From: GCA-002727735 sp038134525
GTDB taxonomy: Bacteria; Bacteroidota; Bacteroidia; Flavobacteriales_D; Parvicellaceae
Reading direction: 5' to 3'
Assembly: GCA_038134525.1 (NCBI GenBank)
Contig: JAYPVI010000001.1
Coordinates: 124,001-188,000 of the forward strand
Length of the DNA: 64,000 nt
The notes under the pieces are model-generated. The model was not told the origin of the DNA. It made no database searches and worked only from the letters and a program-made list of their open reading frames with translations. Positions 17,189 through 25,865 of the stretch are shown in pieces (position 1 is the first letter of the stretch; each line of letters starts with the position of its first letter). Both the position numbers and the translations under genes were made by a program.

Positions 17189-19297
17189 TTATGCCGTTAC
17201 AACTCCTTTTGATTTTGCGATAACTTCTTCAGAAATATTCTTGGGAGCCTCTGTGTAATGTGAAAATTCCATACTTGATGTTGCTCTTCCAGAAGTTATC
17301 GTTCTTAATTGAGTTACATAACCAAACATTTCAGATAGAGGAACTTTGGCTTTTACAACCTTGGATCCAGCCCTATCATCCATTCCTTCGATTAAACCTC
17401 TTCTTCTATTAAGGTCCCCTACTACATCACCCATATTTTGCTCTGGAGTTACTACTTCAATTTTCATCATAGGTTCTAAAATGATTGGATTACATTTAGG
17501 AAGTGCTGCCCTATAAGCCATTTTAGCACACAATTCAAACGAAAGTGAATCTGAATCTACAGCATGGAAAGAACCATCAGTTAAGGTTACTTTCATGTTG
17601 TCAACTGGGTAACCAGCAAGAACACCATTATTCATCGCATCTTTGAACCCTTTTTCAACAGAAGGAATGTATTCTTTAGGAATGTTTCCCCCTTTAATTT
17701 CATTTACGAAAATTAATCCAGGATTATCAGCATCACCAGGTTCAATAGAAAATACAATATCTGCAAATTTACCTCTACCACCAGATTGCTTTTTATATAC
17801 TTCTCGATGGTCAGCACCAGCACTAATCGCCTCTTTGTAAGCAACTTGAGGAGCCCCCTGATTACATTCAACCTTAAATTCTCTTCTTAATCTATCTATG
17901 ATAATATCCAAGTGCAGCTCACCCATCCCAGAAATAATAGTCTGACCAGAATCCTGATCAGTTTTAACTTGAAAAGTAGGATCTTCTTCGGCAAGCTTAG
18001 AAAGTGCAAGACCTAACTTGTCTACATCTGATTGTGTTTTAGGCTCAATAGCTAATCCAATTACTGGATCAGGGAAATTCATTGATTCTAAAACAATATG
18101 ACTTTTTTCATCACATAAAGTGTCACCAGTTTTAATATCTTTAAATCCAACTAATGCACCTATATCACCAGCATCTAATGATGGAATTTGGTTTTGCTTA
18201 TTGGCGTGCATTTGAAAGATTCTAGAAATACGTTCTTTTTTACCTGTTCTAGTATTGTAAACATATGATCCAGATTCTAATTTCCCAGAGTAAGCTCTTG
18301 TAAAACACAATCTACCTACAAATGGATCAGTAGCAATTTTAAAGGCTAAAGAACTGAATGGTTCATTGATAGATGGTTTTCTACTAGCCTCTTCACCAGT
18401 ATCTGGATTTGTACCTTTAATTGCTTCTATGTCGAGAGGAGATGGCAAAATTTCCATAACCATATCTAACATAGCTTGAACTCCTTTATTTTTAAAAGCA
18501 GAACCACACATCATTGGGACGACTTTACCTGAAATAGTAGCCTCTCTTAAACAGTCTAAAATTTCTCTTTCAGTTATAGTTTCTGGAGCATCAAAAAATT
18601 TCTCCATTAAAGTTTCTGATTCATCAAATTCAGCAACGGCTTCAAGAAGTTGTTCTCTTAATTCTGTAGCTTCATCTACAATGTTAGCGGGAATTTCAAC
18701 TTCTCTAAACGTCATTCCTTGATCTTCTTCATTCCAAACAATTCCTTTAAAATTAATTAAATCAACAACCCCTTCGAAATCATCCTCAGAACCGATATTG
18801 ATTTGTAAAGGAAGTGCATGACTTCCCAACATTTCTTTAACTTGTTTACACACATTCAAAAAGTCCGCTCCTTGCCTGTCCATTTTATTTACAAACCCTA
18901 TTCGAGGTACATTGTAATTGTTAGCCAATCTCCAATTCGTTTCTGATTGGGGCTCAACGCCATCTACGGCTGAAAATAAGAAGACTAAACCATCCAATAC
19001 ACGAAGTGATCTATTTACTTCAACAGTGAAATCAACGTGACCAGGTGTGTCAATTATGTTAACATGATATTGATCACCTCTATAATTCCAATTTAAAGTA
19101 GTTGCAGCAGATGTAATAGTAATACCTCTTTCTTGCTCTTGCTCCATCCAATCCATAGTTGCACCACCATCATGAACTTCACCAATTTTATGATTTACAC
19201 CACCATAATAAAGAATTCTTTCAGTAGTCGTAGTCTTACCTGCGTCAATATGAGCAGCTATACCAATATTTCTTGTAAATTTTAAATCTCTTGCCAT
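17189..19297 (-). CDS. fusA: Elongation factor G
   Basis: Translocation GTPase. The 702-residue protein has the G1 motif AHIDAGKTTTTERIL, switch I RGITITSAATT, G3 DTPGH and G4 NKMD, then domains II-V ending with the typical GYVTQLRTITSGRATSSMEFSHY. It lies 3 nt after rpsG. The str block lacks tuf, which must be elsewhere in the genome. Confidence 0.98.
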   Translation of the reverse strand: MARDLKFTRNIGIAAHIDAGKTTTTERILYYGGVNHKIGEVHDGGATMDWMEQEQERGITITSAATTLNWNYRGDQYHVNIIDTPGHVDFTVEVNRSLRVLDGLVFLFSAVDGVEPQSETNWRLANNYNVPRIGFVNKMDRQGADFLNVCKQVKEMLGSHALPLQINIGSEDDFEGVVDLINFKGIVWNEEDQGMTFREVEIPANIVDEATELREQLLEAVAEFDESETLMEKFFDAPETITEREILDCLREATISGKVVPMMCGSAFKNKGVQAMLDMVMEILPSPLDIEAIKGTNPDTGEEASRKPSINEPFSSLAFKIATDPFVGRLCFTRAYSGKLESGSYVYNTRTGKKERISRIFQMHANKQNQIPSLDAGDIGALVGFKDIKTGDTLCDEKSHIVLESMNFPDPVIGLAIEPKTQSDVDKLGLALSKLAEEDPTFQVKTDQDSGQTIISGMGELHLDIIIDRLRREFKVECNQGAPQVAYKEAISAGADHREVYKKQSGGRGKFADIVFSIEPGDADNPGLIFVNEIKGGNIPKEYIPSVEKGFKDAMNNGVLAGYPVDNMKVTLTDGSFHAVDSDSLSFELCAKMAYRAALPKCNPIILEPMMKIEVVTPEQNMGDVVGDLNRRRGLIEGMDDRAGSKVVKAKVPLSEMFGYVTQLRTITSGRATSSMEFSHYTEAPKNISEEVIAKSKGVVTA

Positions 19298-19300
19298 TAC

Positions 19301-19768
19301 TTAAAATCTAAAGTGTGAAAATGCTTTGTTTGCTTCAGCCATCCTATGCGTGTCCTCTTTCTTTTTGAAAGCACCGCCCTCTTCTTTGGATGCTGCAATG
19401 ATTTCTCCTGCTAACTTTTCGCTCATCGTTTTTTCATTTCTAGATTGAGCATATTTAATTAACCATTTTACAGCTAGAGATTTTCTTCTACTTTCTCTAA
19501 CTGGAGTAGGTATTTGAAAGGTAGCTCCTCCAACTCTTCTACTTTTAACTTCAACAGCAGGTGTAATGTTTTCGATTGCTTTTTTCCACACATCTATACC
19601 ATTATCTTCTGTTTTTTGAGAAACGATTTCAATAGAATCGTAAAAGATGTTAAAGGCAATGTTTTTTTTGCCATCAATCATCAAGTTGTTTACAAACTTC
19701 GTTACCTCAACATCCTTAAATTTAGGATCTGGGAGTATAATATTCTTTTTTGCTGTTCTTCTTCTCAT
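19301..19768 (-). CDS. rpsG: 30S ribosomal protein S7
   Basis: Head-assembly initiator that contacts the E site. The 155 residues start MRRRTAKKNIILPDPKFKD and contain the signature KFVNNLMIDGKKNIAFNIFYD and VGGATFQIPTPVRESRR. Normal length; between rpsL and fusA. Confidence 0.98.
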   Translation of the reverse strand: MRRRTAKKNIILPDPKFKDVEVTKFVNNLMIDGKKNIAFNIFYDSIEIVSQKTEDNGIDVWKKAIENITPAVEVKSRRVGGATFQIPTPVRESRRKSLAVKWLIKYAQSRNEKTMSEKLAGEIIAASKEEGGAFKKKEDTHRMAEANKAFSHFRF

Positions 19769-19783
19769 TGCTGATAAATAACT

Positions 19784-20161
19784 TTATTTCTTTTTCGGTC
19801 TTTTAGTGCCGTACTTAGATCTCCGTTGTGATCTTCCTTCAACGCCTGCAGTATCTAGCGCTCCCCTAACAATATGATATCTTACACCTGGCAAATCCTT
19901 AACTCTTCCACCTCTTACTAATACTATACTGTGTTCTTGTAAGTTGTGTCCTTCACCTCCAATGTAAGCGTTCACTTCTTTTCCATTAGTTAACCTTACC
20001 CTTGCTACTTTTCTCATGGCAGAGTTTGGTTTTTTAGGCGTAGTTGTATATACTCTTACACAAACACCTCTTTTTTGTGGACAAGAACTCAAAGCAATCG
20101 ACTTACTCACTTTTACTTTTGATTGTCTTCCTTTTCTTACTAACTGTTGTATAGTAGGCAT
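19784..20161 (-). CDS. rpsL: 30S ribosomal protein S12
   Basis: Decoding-centre protein and first gene of the super-operon. The 125 residues start MPTIQQLVRKGRQ and contain TTTPKKPNSAMRKVARVRL and GGRVKDLPGVRYH. The streptomycin-contact residues Lys43 and Lys88 (counting Met) are wild type, predicting sensitivity at this target. A well-formed promoter lies 27 nt upstream. Confidence 0.98.
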   Translation of the reverse strand: MPTIQQLVRKGRQSKVKVSKSIALSSCPQKRGVCVRVYTTTPKKPNSAMRKVARVRLTNGKEVNAYIGGEGHNLQEHSIVLVRGGRVKDLPGVRYHIVRGALDTAGVEGRSQRRSKYGTKRPKKK

Positions 20162-20188
20162 TTCTTCTGTTAATTAAATTTTGGCTTG

Positions 20189-20218
20189 CAAAGGTAGAAG
20201 AATAAATTAACAATCCAA
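20189..20218 (-). promoter_or_regulatory. Promoter of the ribosomal super-operon (upstream of rpsL)
   Basis: On the reverse strand a TTG (20216-20218), a 19-nt spacer and TACCTTTG (20189-20196) exactly match the Bacteroidota -33/-7 consensus. The element ends 27 nt before the rpsL ATG. No other convincing promoter was noticed in the next 18 kb on this strand, so it may drive all 33 genes. Confidence 0.85.
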
Positions 20219-20364
20219 TACTAGTTGCCTTTTTTTGACGGTTTTAAACAAGCATTAGTGAATTATTTTTTTTTTCAATGCAAAACTAACCTTAATCCAG
20301 GATGTAAAAAAGAGGATTTTAAACGAGAAATTAAACATGAAAAATTTTAGTGCATTATAATTTC

Positions 20365-20372
20365 TATTTTTG
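20365..20372 (+). promoter_or_regulatory. Putative -7 element of the pcrA promoter
   Basis: TATTTTTG matches TAnnTTTG and ends 5 nt before the ATG at 20378, so transcription would start at the start codon. No good TTG at 19 nt is present. The 216-nt gap between rpsL and pcrA holds this element and the divergent rpsL promoter; nothing else is recognisable in it. Confidence 0.45.
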
Positions 20373-20377
20373 AATCA

Positions 20378-22636
20378 ATGAATGTTTTAGACGGATTAAA
20401 TGACGCTCAAGTTAAAGCAGTAAAATCAGATGCTGGCCCAATGATGGTAATTGCGGGTGCTGGATCTGGGAAGACAAAAGTGCTTACTCACAGAATTGCA
20501 TACCTAATTGAAAATGGAGTGGACCCCTTCAACATTTTAGCACTTACTTTTACCAACAAAGCCGCTAAGGAAATGAAAGAGAGAATTGGAACCATGGTCG
20601 GCTCCAGCGATGCTAGAAACATTTGGATGGGGACATTTCATTCCATTTTTGCCAGAATCTTAAGAATGGAACACGAGAAAATCGGTTACCCATCAAACTT
20701 TACAATTTACGATACTCAAGATTCTAAAAGTGTTCTAAAATCAATTGTAAAAGAGATGTCATTGGATGATAAAATTTACAAACCTGGAATTTTATTGAAT
20801 CGCATTTCGGGTGCTAAAAACAGTTTAATAACTGAGTCAGAATACCAAAATAATGTTGACATTCAATCAACAGATCGCTCAACAGGAAGGCCAAAAATTG
20901 GCGAAATATATCTTAGATACCAACAAAAAAACTTTAGGTCTTCTGCCATGGATTTTGATGATTTACTGTTCAAAACAAATGTCCTCCTAAAACAATATCC
21001 TGAAGTTTTATATAAGTATCAAGAAAAATTCAAATTTATTCTAGTAGATGAATATCAAGATACAAATCATGCACAGTATTTAATAATAAAATCACTTGCA
21101 GCAAGATTTGAAAATATTTGTGTCGTAGGAGATGACGCGCAATCCATTTACTCATTTAGAGGTGCTAACATTCAAAATATCTTAAATTTCAGGCGTGACT
21201 ACCCGGATTATAAACTCTATAAATTAGAGCAAAACTATAGGTCTACTCAAAATATTGTTGAGGCAGCAAACAGTGTTATAAGAATCAACAAAGAGCAAAT
21301 TAAAAAAGAAGTTTGGACTGCAAATTCCGCAGGTGAAAAAATAAACGTTTTAAAAAGTCAATCTGACAATGAAGAAGGTAAATTAGTAGCTAACGACATC
21401 TTTGAGAAATCCAACTCAATCCAAGACTCATTCAATGATTTTGCTATTCTTTACAGAACAAATGCACAGTCAAGATCTTTCGAGGAAGCATTAAGAAAGT
21501 TAAATCTTCCTTACAAAATTTATGGTGGATTATCATTTTACCAGAGAAAAGAAATAAAAGATTTAATAGCCTATTTTAGACTTGCTTCTAACTTAAATGA
21601 TGAGGAGTCATTAAAAAGAATTATTAATTATCCTAAAAGAGGGATAGGGCAAACGACCATAAACAAGGCCATTACAAGTGCTAATAACAACAACATCTCA
21701 GTTTGGAGTGTTTTAATAAATCCTGAGCAATTTGGACTTGAATTAAATGCTGGTACTAGATTGAAAATAAATGATTTCACCAGCTTTATTTTAAATTTTA
21801 ACTCCAGAATATTTAATTCAGACGCATATGAATTAAGTTTAGAAATTGCGAAAAGTACTGGAATTTTGAGAGATTTAAGTAATGATAGAACTCCAGAGGG
21901 AATAGTAAGATATGAAAACATACAAGAACTCATAAATGGGATTCAAGAATTCTCAAAAAACTCAAATCAAAATAATTTAATTACGTTAGGAGATTTCCTT
22001 GTAGATGTCGCACTTCTAACAGATGCTGACAATGAAAAAGATGAAGATAGAAACAAAGTCTCTTTAATGACAATTCATGCGGCAAAAGGTTTAGAATTTA
22101 AACATATTTACATAGTAGGATTAGAAGAAGATTTATTTCCTTCGATGCTTTCCAAAAACTCTAGAAACGAATTAGAAGAAGAACGAAGGCTGTTTTATGT
22201 TGCTCTAACGAGAGCTAAAGTGAAGGCAACTTTATCATTTGCGATTAATCGATTTAAATGGGGTAACTTAATTCAATGTGAGCCTAGTCGATTTTTAGAT
22301 GAAATTGACCCGATTTACTTAAACAATATTCAATCCAAATCCAAAAGTACATTTATAAATTCGAATCAAGGGTCACCGCTAAAAAACAATTTCTTTACCA
22401 AGCCTCACAGATTAAAAAAAGTAAGTAGTATTTCAGAGAAATTGGGTAATACTGACACTCAAAACATTAATGAACTAAAGATTGGTAATGAAGTGATGCA
22501 TGAACGATTTGGGAAGGGAAAAATTATAGAACTCAACGGGGATTATCCTAATACAAAAGCAACGGTATTTTTTGCTTCTGCAGGACAAAAACAATTACTA
22601 TTAAAATTTGCTAAACTTCAATTGATTAAAAATTAA
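20378..22636 (+). CDS. pcrA: UvrD/PcrA-type ATP-dependent DNA helicase
   Basis: Superfamily 1A 3'-5' helicase for nucleotide-excision repair and removal of replication or transcription blocks. The 752-residue protein has the Q motif (LNDAQVKAV), Walker A AGAGSGKT (26-33), motif II DEYQDTNHAQY, motif III GDDAQSIYSFRGA, motif IV LEQNYRST, motif V TIHAAKGLEF and motif VI VALTRAK. The C-terminal 60 residues (IGNEVMHERFGKGKIIEL) form the Tudor-like RNA-polymerase-binding domain of PcrA/UvrD, which favours this over Rep. It stands alone and is divergent from rpsL. Confidence 0.95.
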   Translation: MNVLDGLNDAQVKAVKSDAGPMMVIAGAGSGKTKVLTHRIAYLIENGVDPFNILALTFTNKAAKEMKERIGTMVGSSDARNIWMGTFHSIFARILRMEHEKIGYPSNFTIYDTQDSKSVLKSIVKEMSLDDKIYKPGILLNRISGAKNSLITESEYQNNVDIQSTDRSTGRPKIGEIYLRYQQKNFRSSAMDFDDLLFKTNVLLKQYPEVLYKYQEKFKFILVDEYQDTNHAQYLIIKSLAARFENICVVGDDAQSIYSFRGANIQNILNFRRDYPDYKLYKLEQNYRSTQNIVEAANSVIRINKEQIKKEVWTANSAGEKINVLKSQSDNEEGKLVANDIFEKSNSIQDSFNDFAILYRTNAQSRSFEEALRKLNLPYKIYGGLSFYQRKEIKDLIAYFRLASNLNDEESLKRIINYPKRGIGQTTINKAITSANNNNISVWSVLINPEQFGLELNAGTRLKINDFTSFILNFNSRIFNSDAYELSLEIAKSTGILRDLSNDRTPEGIVRYENIQELINGIQEFSKNSNQNNLITLGDFLVDVALLTDADNEKDEDRNKVSLMTIHAAKGLEFKHIYIVGLEEDLFPSMLSKNSRNELEEERRLFYVALTRAKVKATLSFAINRFKWGNLIQCEPSRFLDEIDPIYLNNIQSKSKSTFINSNQGSPLKNNFFTKPHRLKKVSSISEKLGNTDTQNINELKIGNEVMHERFGKGKIIELNGDYPNTKATVFFASAGQKQLLLKFAKLQLIKN

Positions 22637-22666
22637 TTGCTTAAATCACCAATTTTGCTACTTTTG
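22637..22666 (+). promoter_or_regulatory. Promoter of the DUF4290-murA unit
   Basis: TTG (22637-22639), a 19-nt spacer and TACTTTTG (22659-22666) exactly match the Bacteroidota consensus. It ends 26 nt before the ATG at 22693 and begins immediately after the pcrA stop. Confidence 0.82.
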
Positions 22667-22692
22667 ATTGAATTTTCACACCAAATTTACTT

Positions 22693-23343
22693 ATGCAACA
22701 AACGCTAGATTTAGCCTACAACACGGATCATAACGACTTAGTTATTCCAGAATACGGAAGAAATGTGCATCTAATGGTTCAACATGCGATGTCCATTTCA
22801 GACAGAGATGAGAGAAATAAATGCGCTGAGACAATAGTTAAAGTTATGGATTTAATTAATCCTAACGCAAAAAAAAATAGCAATGCTGAAGAACATCACC
22901 AAAAACTATGGTCACAACTCTTTATCATTTCCAATTTTCAACTAGATGTTGACTCTCCTTATGGTCCTCCAAAAATTGACAAGTATAAATCCAAACCTGA
23001 GCCAGTTCCCTATCCCAGCAATGACATCAAATATGGTCATTATGGTAAAATAATGGAAGATATGATTAAAGCTGCTTCAAAGTTGGAAGACAACGAAAAT
23101 AAAGCAAAGCTTGTTAAGCATATCGCTAATTTGCTTAAAACTTCTTATTTGCAATGGAACAGAGATTCAGTTAATGATAGTCTTATTATCAAGCAATTAG
23201 AAGAACTTTCTGACAAAAAACTTACTGTTTCTTCTGATGATTTAAAAGAAACAAATGATATCGTAAGAGGATTTAAAAAGAAGAAAACATCTAAAAATTA
23301 CTCCAAAAATAAAAACAGAAGAAAGGATCATGGGCGCTTTTGA
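22693..23343 (+). CDS. DUF4290 family protein
   Basis: A 216-residue cytoplasmic protein of unknown function, recognised from my memory of the Bacteroidota-restricted DUF4290 family (LVIPEYGRNVHLMVQHA near the N-terminus; LWSQLFIISNFQLDVDSPYG in the middle). No signal peptide or membrane helix is seen. The last 25 residues are strongly basic (KKKKTSKNYSKNKNRRKD), which suggests nucleic-acid or ribosome contact, but this is only an inference. It overlaps murA by 14 nt, so the two are probably translationally coupled, and it has its own promoter. Confidence 0.85.
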   Translation: MQQTLDLAYNTDHNDLVIPEYGRNVHLMVQHAMSISDRDERNKCAETIVKVMDLINPNAKKNSNAEEHHQKLWSQLFIISNFQLDVDSPYGPPKIDKYKSKPEPVPYPSNDIKYGHYGKIMEDMIKAASKLEDNENKAKLVKHIANLLKTSYLQWNRDSVNDSLIIKQLEELSDKKLTVSSDDLKETNDIVRGFKKKKTSKNYSKNKNRRKDHGRF

Positions 23344-24640
23344 AATTATTGGAGGGAAAAAACTTAAAGGAGAAATTACTCCACAAGGAGCAAAAAATGA
23401 AGCATTACAAGTAATTAATGCTGTACTACTGACTTCTGATAAGGTAATCATCAACAATATTCCTGATATAGTTGACGTGAATAAACTTATAGACTTATTA
23501 TCTACACTAGGTGTTAAAACAGAAAAAATAGGAAAAGGCTCCTACTCATTTCAAGCTGATGAAATAGACGTTGACTTTATGACTTCTAACGAATATAAGG
23601 TTAAAGGCTCTAGCTTAAGAGGTTCTATTATGGTAGTAGGCCCTTTATTGGCTAGATTTGGTAAAGGCTACATTCCAAAACCAGGTGGAGATAAGATTGG
23701 AAGAAGAAGATTGGACACTCACTTTATTGGATTTCAAAATTTAGGTGCAAAATTTGAGTACGACAGTAACACCAATTTCTATAAAGCACAAGCACCTAAT
23801 GGGTTAAAAGGAACCTACATGTTGCTGGATGAAGCATCTGTAACAGGAACAGCTAATATAATTATGGCAGCTGTATTGGCTAAAGGAGAAACTACTATTT
23901 ATAACGCAGCATGCGAGCCCTATATTCAACAACTCTCAGAAATGTTAAATAAAATGGGAGCAAATATTGCTGGTATCGGCTCAAATAAGTTAATCATAAA
24001 CGGAGTAAGTGAACTTAAAGGGTGTGAACACACAATCCTCCCAGACATGATAGAAATCGGTAGTTTTATCGGATTAGCTGCCATGACTCAATCTGAAATT
24101 ACCATAAAAAACGTGGCTTTTGAAAAGTTAGGTGTTATTCCAAACGTATTCAAAAAATTGGGTATAAAATTGGAAAAAAGAAATGATGATATATTTATTC
24201 CAGCTCAAGAGAGTTATGAAATAGAATCATTTATAGATGGTTCTATTATGACTATATCGGACCACCCTTGGCCTGGTTTTACTCCTGATTTATTAAGTAT
24301 TGTCTTAGTAGTAGCAACCCAAGCAAGAGGAAGTGTTCTTATTCATCAGAAAATGTTTGAGAGCAGATTGTTTTTTGTAGATAAACTTATTGATATGGGT
24401 GCACAAATTATTTTATGTGACCCGCATAGAGCAACCGTAATTGGGCTCGATAGAAAAACCCCTCTAAAAGGAATAACTATGACTTCTCCAGATATAAGAG
24501 CAGGAGTATCATTACTCATTGCGGCCCTATCTGCAAGTGGCAAAAGCACTGTTCTAAACATTGAACAAATTGATCGCGGTTATGAAAACATTGAGGATAG
24601 ACTTCGTTCTCTTGGAGCTGAAATTAAGCGAATACCCTAA
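23330..24640 (+). CDS. murA: UDP-N-acetylglucosamine 1-carboxyvinyltransferase (Asp-type MurA)
   Basis: First committed enzyme of peptidoglycan synthesis: transfers enolpyruvate from PEP to UDP-GlcNAc. The 436-residue EPSP-synthase-fold protein has the KNEAL start region, RGSIMVVGPLLARFG and the C-terminal DIRAGVSLLIAAL motif. The loop that normally reads PGGC has PGGDKIGRR, so the catalytic and fosfomycin-alkylated Cys115 of E. coli is replaced by Asp121. Asp enzymes are active but fosfomycin-insensitive in other bacteria. It overlaps the DUF4290 gene by 14 nt. Confidence 0.96.
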   Translation: MGAFEIIGGKKLKGEITPQGAKNEALQVINAVLLTSDKVIINNIPDIVDVNKLIDLLSTLGVKTEKIGKGSYSFQADEIDVDFMTSNEYKVKGSSLRGSIMVVGPLLARFGKGYIPKPGGDKIGRRRLDTHFIGFQNLGAKFEYDSNTNFYKAQAPNGLKGTYMLLDEASVTGTANIIMAAVLAKGETTIYNAACEPYIQQLSEMLNKMGANIAGIGSNKLIINGVSELKGCEHTILPDMIEIGSFIGLAAMTQSEITIKNVAFEKLGVIPNVFKKLGIKLEKRNDDIFIPAQESYEIESFIDGSIMTISDHPWPGFTPDLLSIVLVVATQARGSVLIHQKMFESRLFFVDKLIDMGAQIILCDPHRATVIGLDRKTPLKGITMTSPDIRAGVSLLIAALSASGKSTVLNIEQIDRGYENIEDRLRSLGAEIKRIP

Positions 24641-24669
24641 TTGGAATGATTTTTGAATAAAAATTGATT

Positions 24670-25215
24670 ATGACACGAATACTTTACATAACACTAACAG
24701 GATTTTTATTAAGTTTTGGCCTATCTGCTGATTTTATAAAACCTCATTATCAACAGCAAGTAACAGGGATAAATATAGGTAATATAGCGCCTGAGCTAGA
24801 CTTTAAAGGCCCAGATGGAACTAACATTAAACTTTCATCTCTTAAAGGAAATATAGTATTGATTGACTTTTGGGCTTCGTGGTGTGGACCTTGTAGAATA
24901 GAAAACCCGAACATTGTTTCTGCATACAATAAATATTCAAAAAGTAAATTCAAAAATGCGAAAGGGTTCAAAATTTATAGTGTATCACTAGATAAGTCAA
25001 AAGAAGCTTGGGTTAAAGCTATTGAACAAGACAAACTAACATGGAAAGAACATGTCAGCGACCTCAAAGGATGGGGCAGTCAGGGAGCAGGAATTTATGG
25101 AGTAAGAGGGATTCCTACTAACTTCCTATTAGATGCAGATGGTATAATAATCGCCAAAAACCTCAGGGGTATAGCACTTCACAAAGAACTAGATAAATTA
25201 GTCAAGTCACTATAA
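24670..25215 (+). CDS. TlpA/ResA-like thioredoxin-family protein, exported
   Basis: Probable periplasmic thiol-disulfide oxidoreductase. The ATG at 24670 gives 181 residues that begin with a signal peptide (MTRILYITLTGFLLSFGLSA). The AhpC/TSA-thioredoxin fold follows, with NIAPELDFKGPDGTNIKLSSLKG, the active site WCGPC (Cys72, Cys75) and the cis-Pro loop GIPTNFLL. These proteins reduce cytochrome c apoprotein or other exported thiols; the substrate here is unknown. It is monocistronic, 29 nt after murA and 114 nt before grpE. An in-frame TTG 6 nt upstream is a less likely start. Confidence 0.88.
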   Translation: MTRILYITLTGFLLSFGLSADFIKPHYQQQVTGINIGNIAPELDFKGPDGTNIKLSSLKGNIVLIDFWASWCGPCRIENPNIVSAYNKYSKSKFKNAKGFKIYSVSLDKSKEAWVKAIEQDKLTWKEHVSDLKGWGSQGAGIYGVRGIPTNFLLDADGIIIAKNLRGIALHKELDKLVKSL

Positions 25216-25259
25216 TCATCTTAATTACAAATTGTCAGCATTTTTATTAAATTTTATGA

Positions 25260-25283
25260 CACATTGTCTTTAAAACAAATGTG
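25260..25283 (+). promoter_or_regulatory. Inverted repeat upstream of grpE-dnaJ, possible operator
   Basis: CACATTGT pairs with ACAAATGTG with one bulged base across a 7-nt loop. It lies 47 nt before the grpE ATG and covers a TTG that could be a -33 element; a poor -7 match (ATAATTTG) follows at 25288-25295. It is not a CIRCE element. The rest of the 114-nt gap shows nothing. Confidence 0.3.
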
Positions 25284-25329
25284 GTTCATAATTTGTTAAT
25301 CTTTTTTACCAACTATTATTAAATTAATA

Positions 25330-25854
25330 ATGAAAACTAACAAGAAGGATAAAGCTTCTAAAGCAGAAAAGAACAAAACCGAAGATAAAAAAGTAGAAAA
25401 CAATACTTCAGAGGAGGTTATTCAAAACGAAGAACAAGATTTTAAAGATAAATATATTAGGCTTTACTCTGAATATGAAAACTACAGAAAGAGAACTGCT
25501 AAAGAAAAAATTGATCTTATTACTAATGCAAGCGAAAATGTAATCAAAGAACTGTTGCCTATATTAGACGATTTTGAGCGTGCAATAATTAACAACAAAA
25601 ATGTAGAAGATTCCAATGTTTTAAAAGAAGGATTTGACTTAATTTACAGTAAAATGCAAAAAGGTTTAGTGAACCAAGGTCTAAAACCAATGGAGGCTAA
25701 GGGCAAAGATTTTGACCCCGAAATTCATGAAGCAATCACAAAAATCCCAGCTCCAAGTGAAAAGCTTAAAGGAAAAGTGGTTGATGTTATTGAGAAAGGA
25801 TATCAGATTAATGAAAAAGTAATTCGATACGCTAAGGTTGTTGTTGGTGAATAA
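25330..25854 (+). CDS. grpE: Nucleotide exchange factor GrpE
   Basis: Exchanges ADP for ATP on DnaK. The 174 residues have a charged, disordered N-terminus (about 1-35), a long coiled coil (DKYIRLYSEYENYRKRTAKEK onward) and the C-terminal beta domain with the signature FDPEIHEAITKIPAPSEKLKG and DVIEKGYQINEKVIRYAKVVV. It precedes dnaJ by 11 nt. dnaK is not in the window. Confidence 0.96.
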   Translation: MKTNKKDKASKAEKNKTEDKKVENNTSEEVIQNEEQDFKDKYIRLYSEYENYRKRTAKEKIDLITNASENVIKELLPILDDFERAIINNKNVEDSNVLKEGFDLIYSKMQKGLVNQGLKPMEAKGKDFDPEIHEAITKIPAPSEKLKGKVVDVIEKGYQINEKVIRYAKVVVGE

Positions 25855-25865
25855 AAAAAAGCAAA

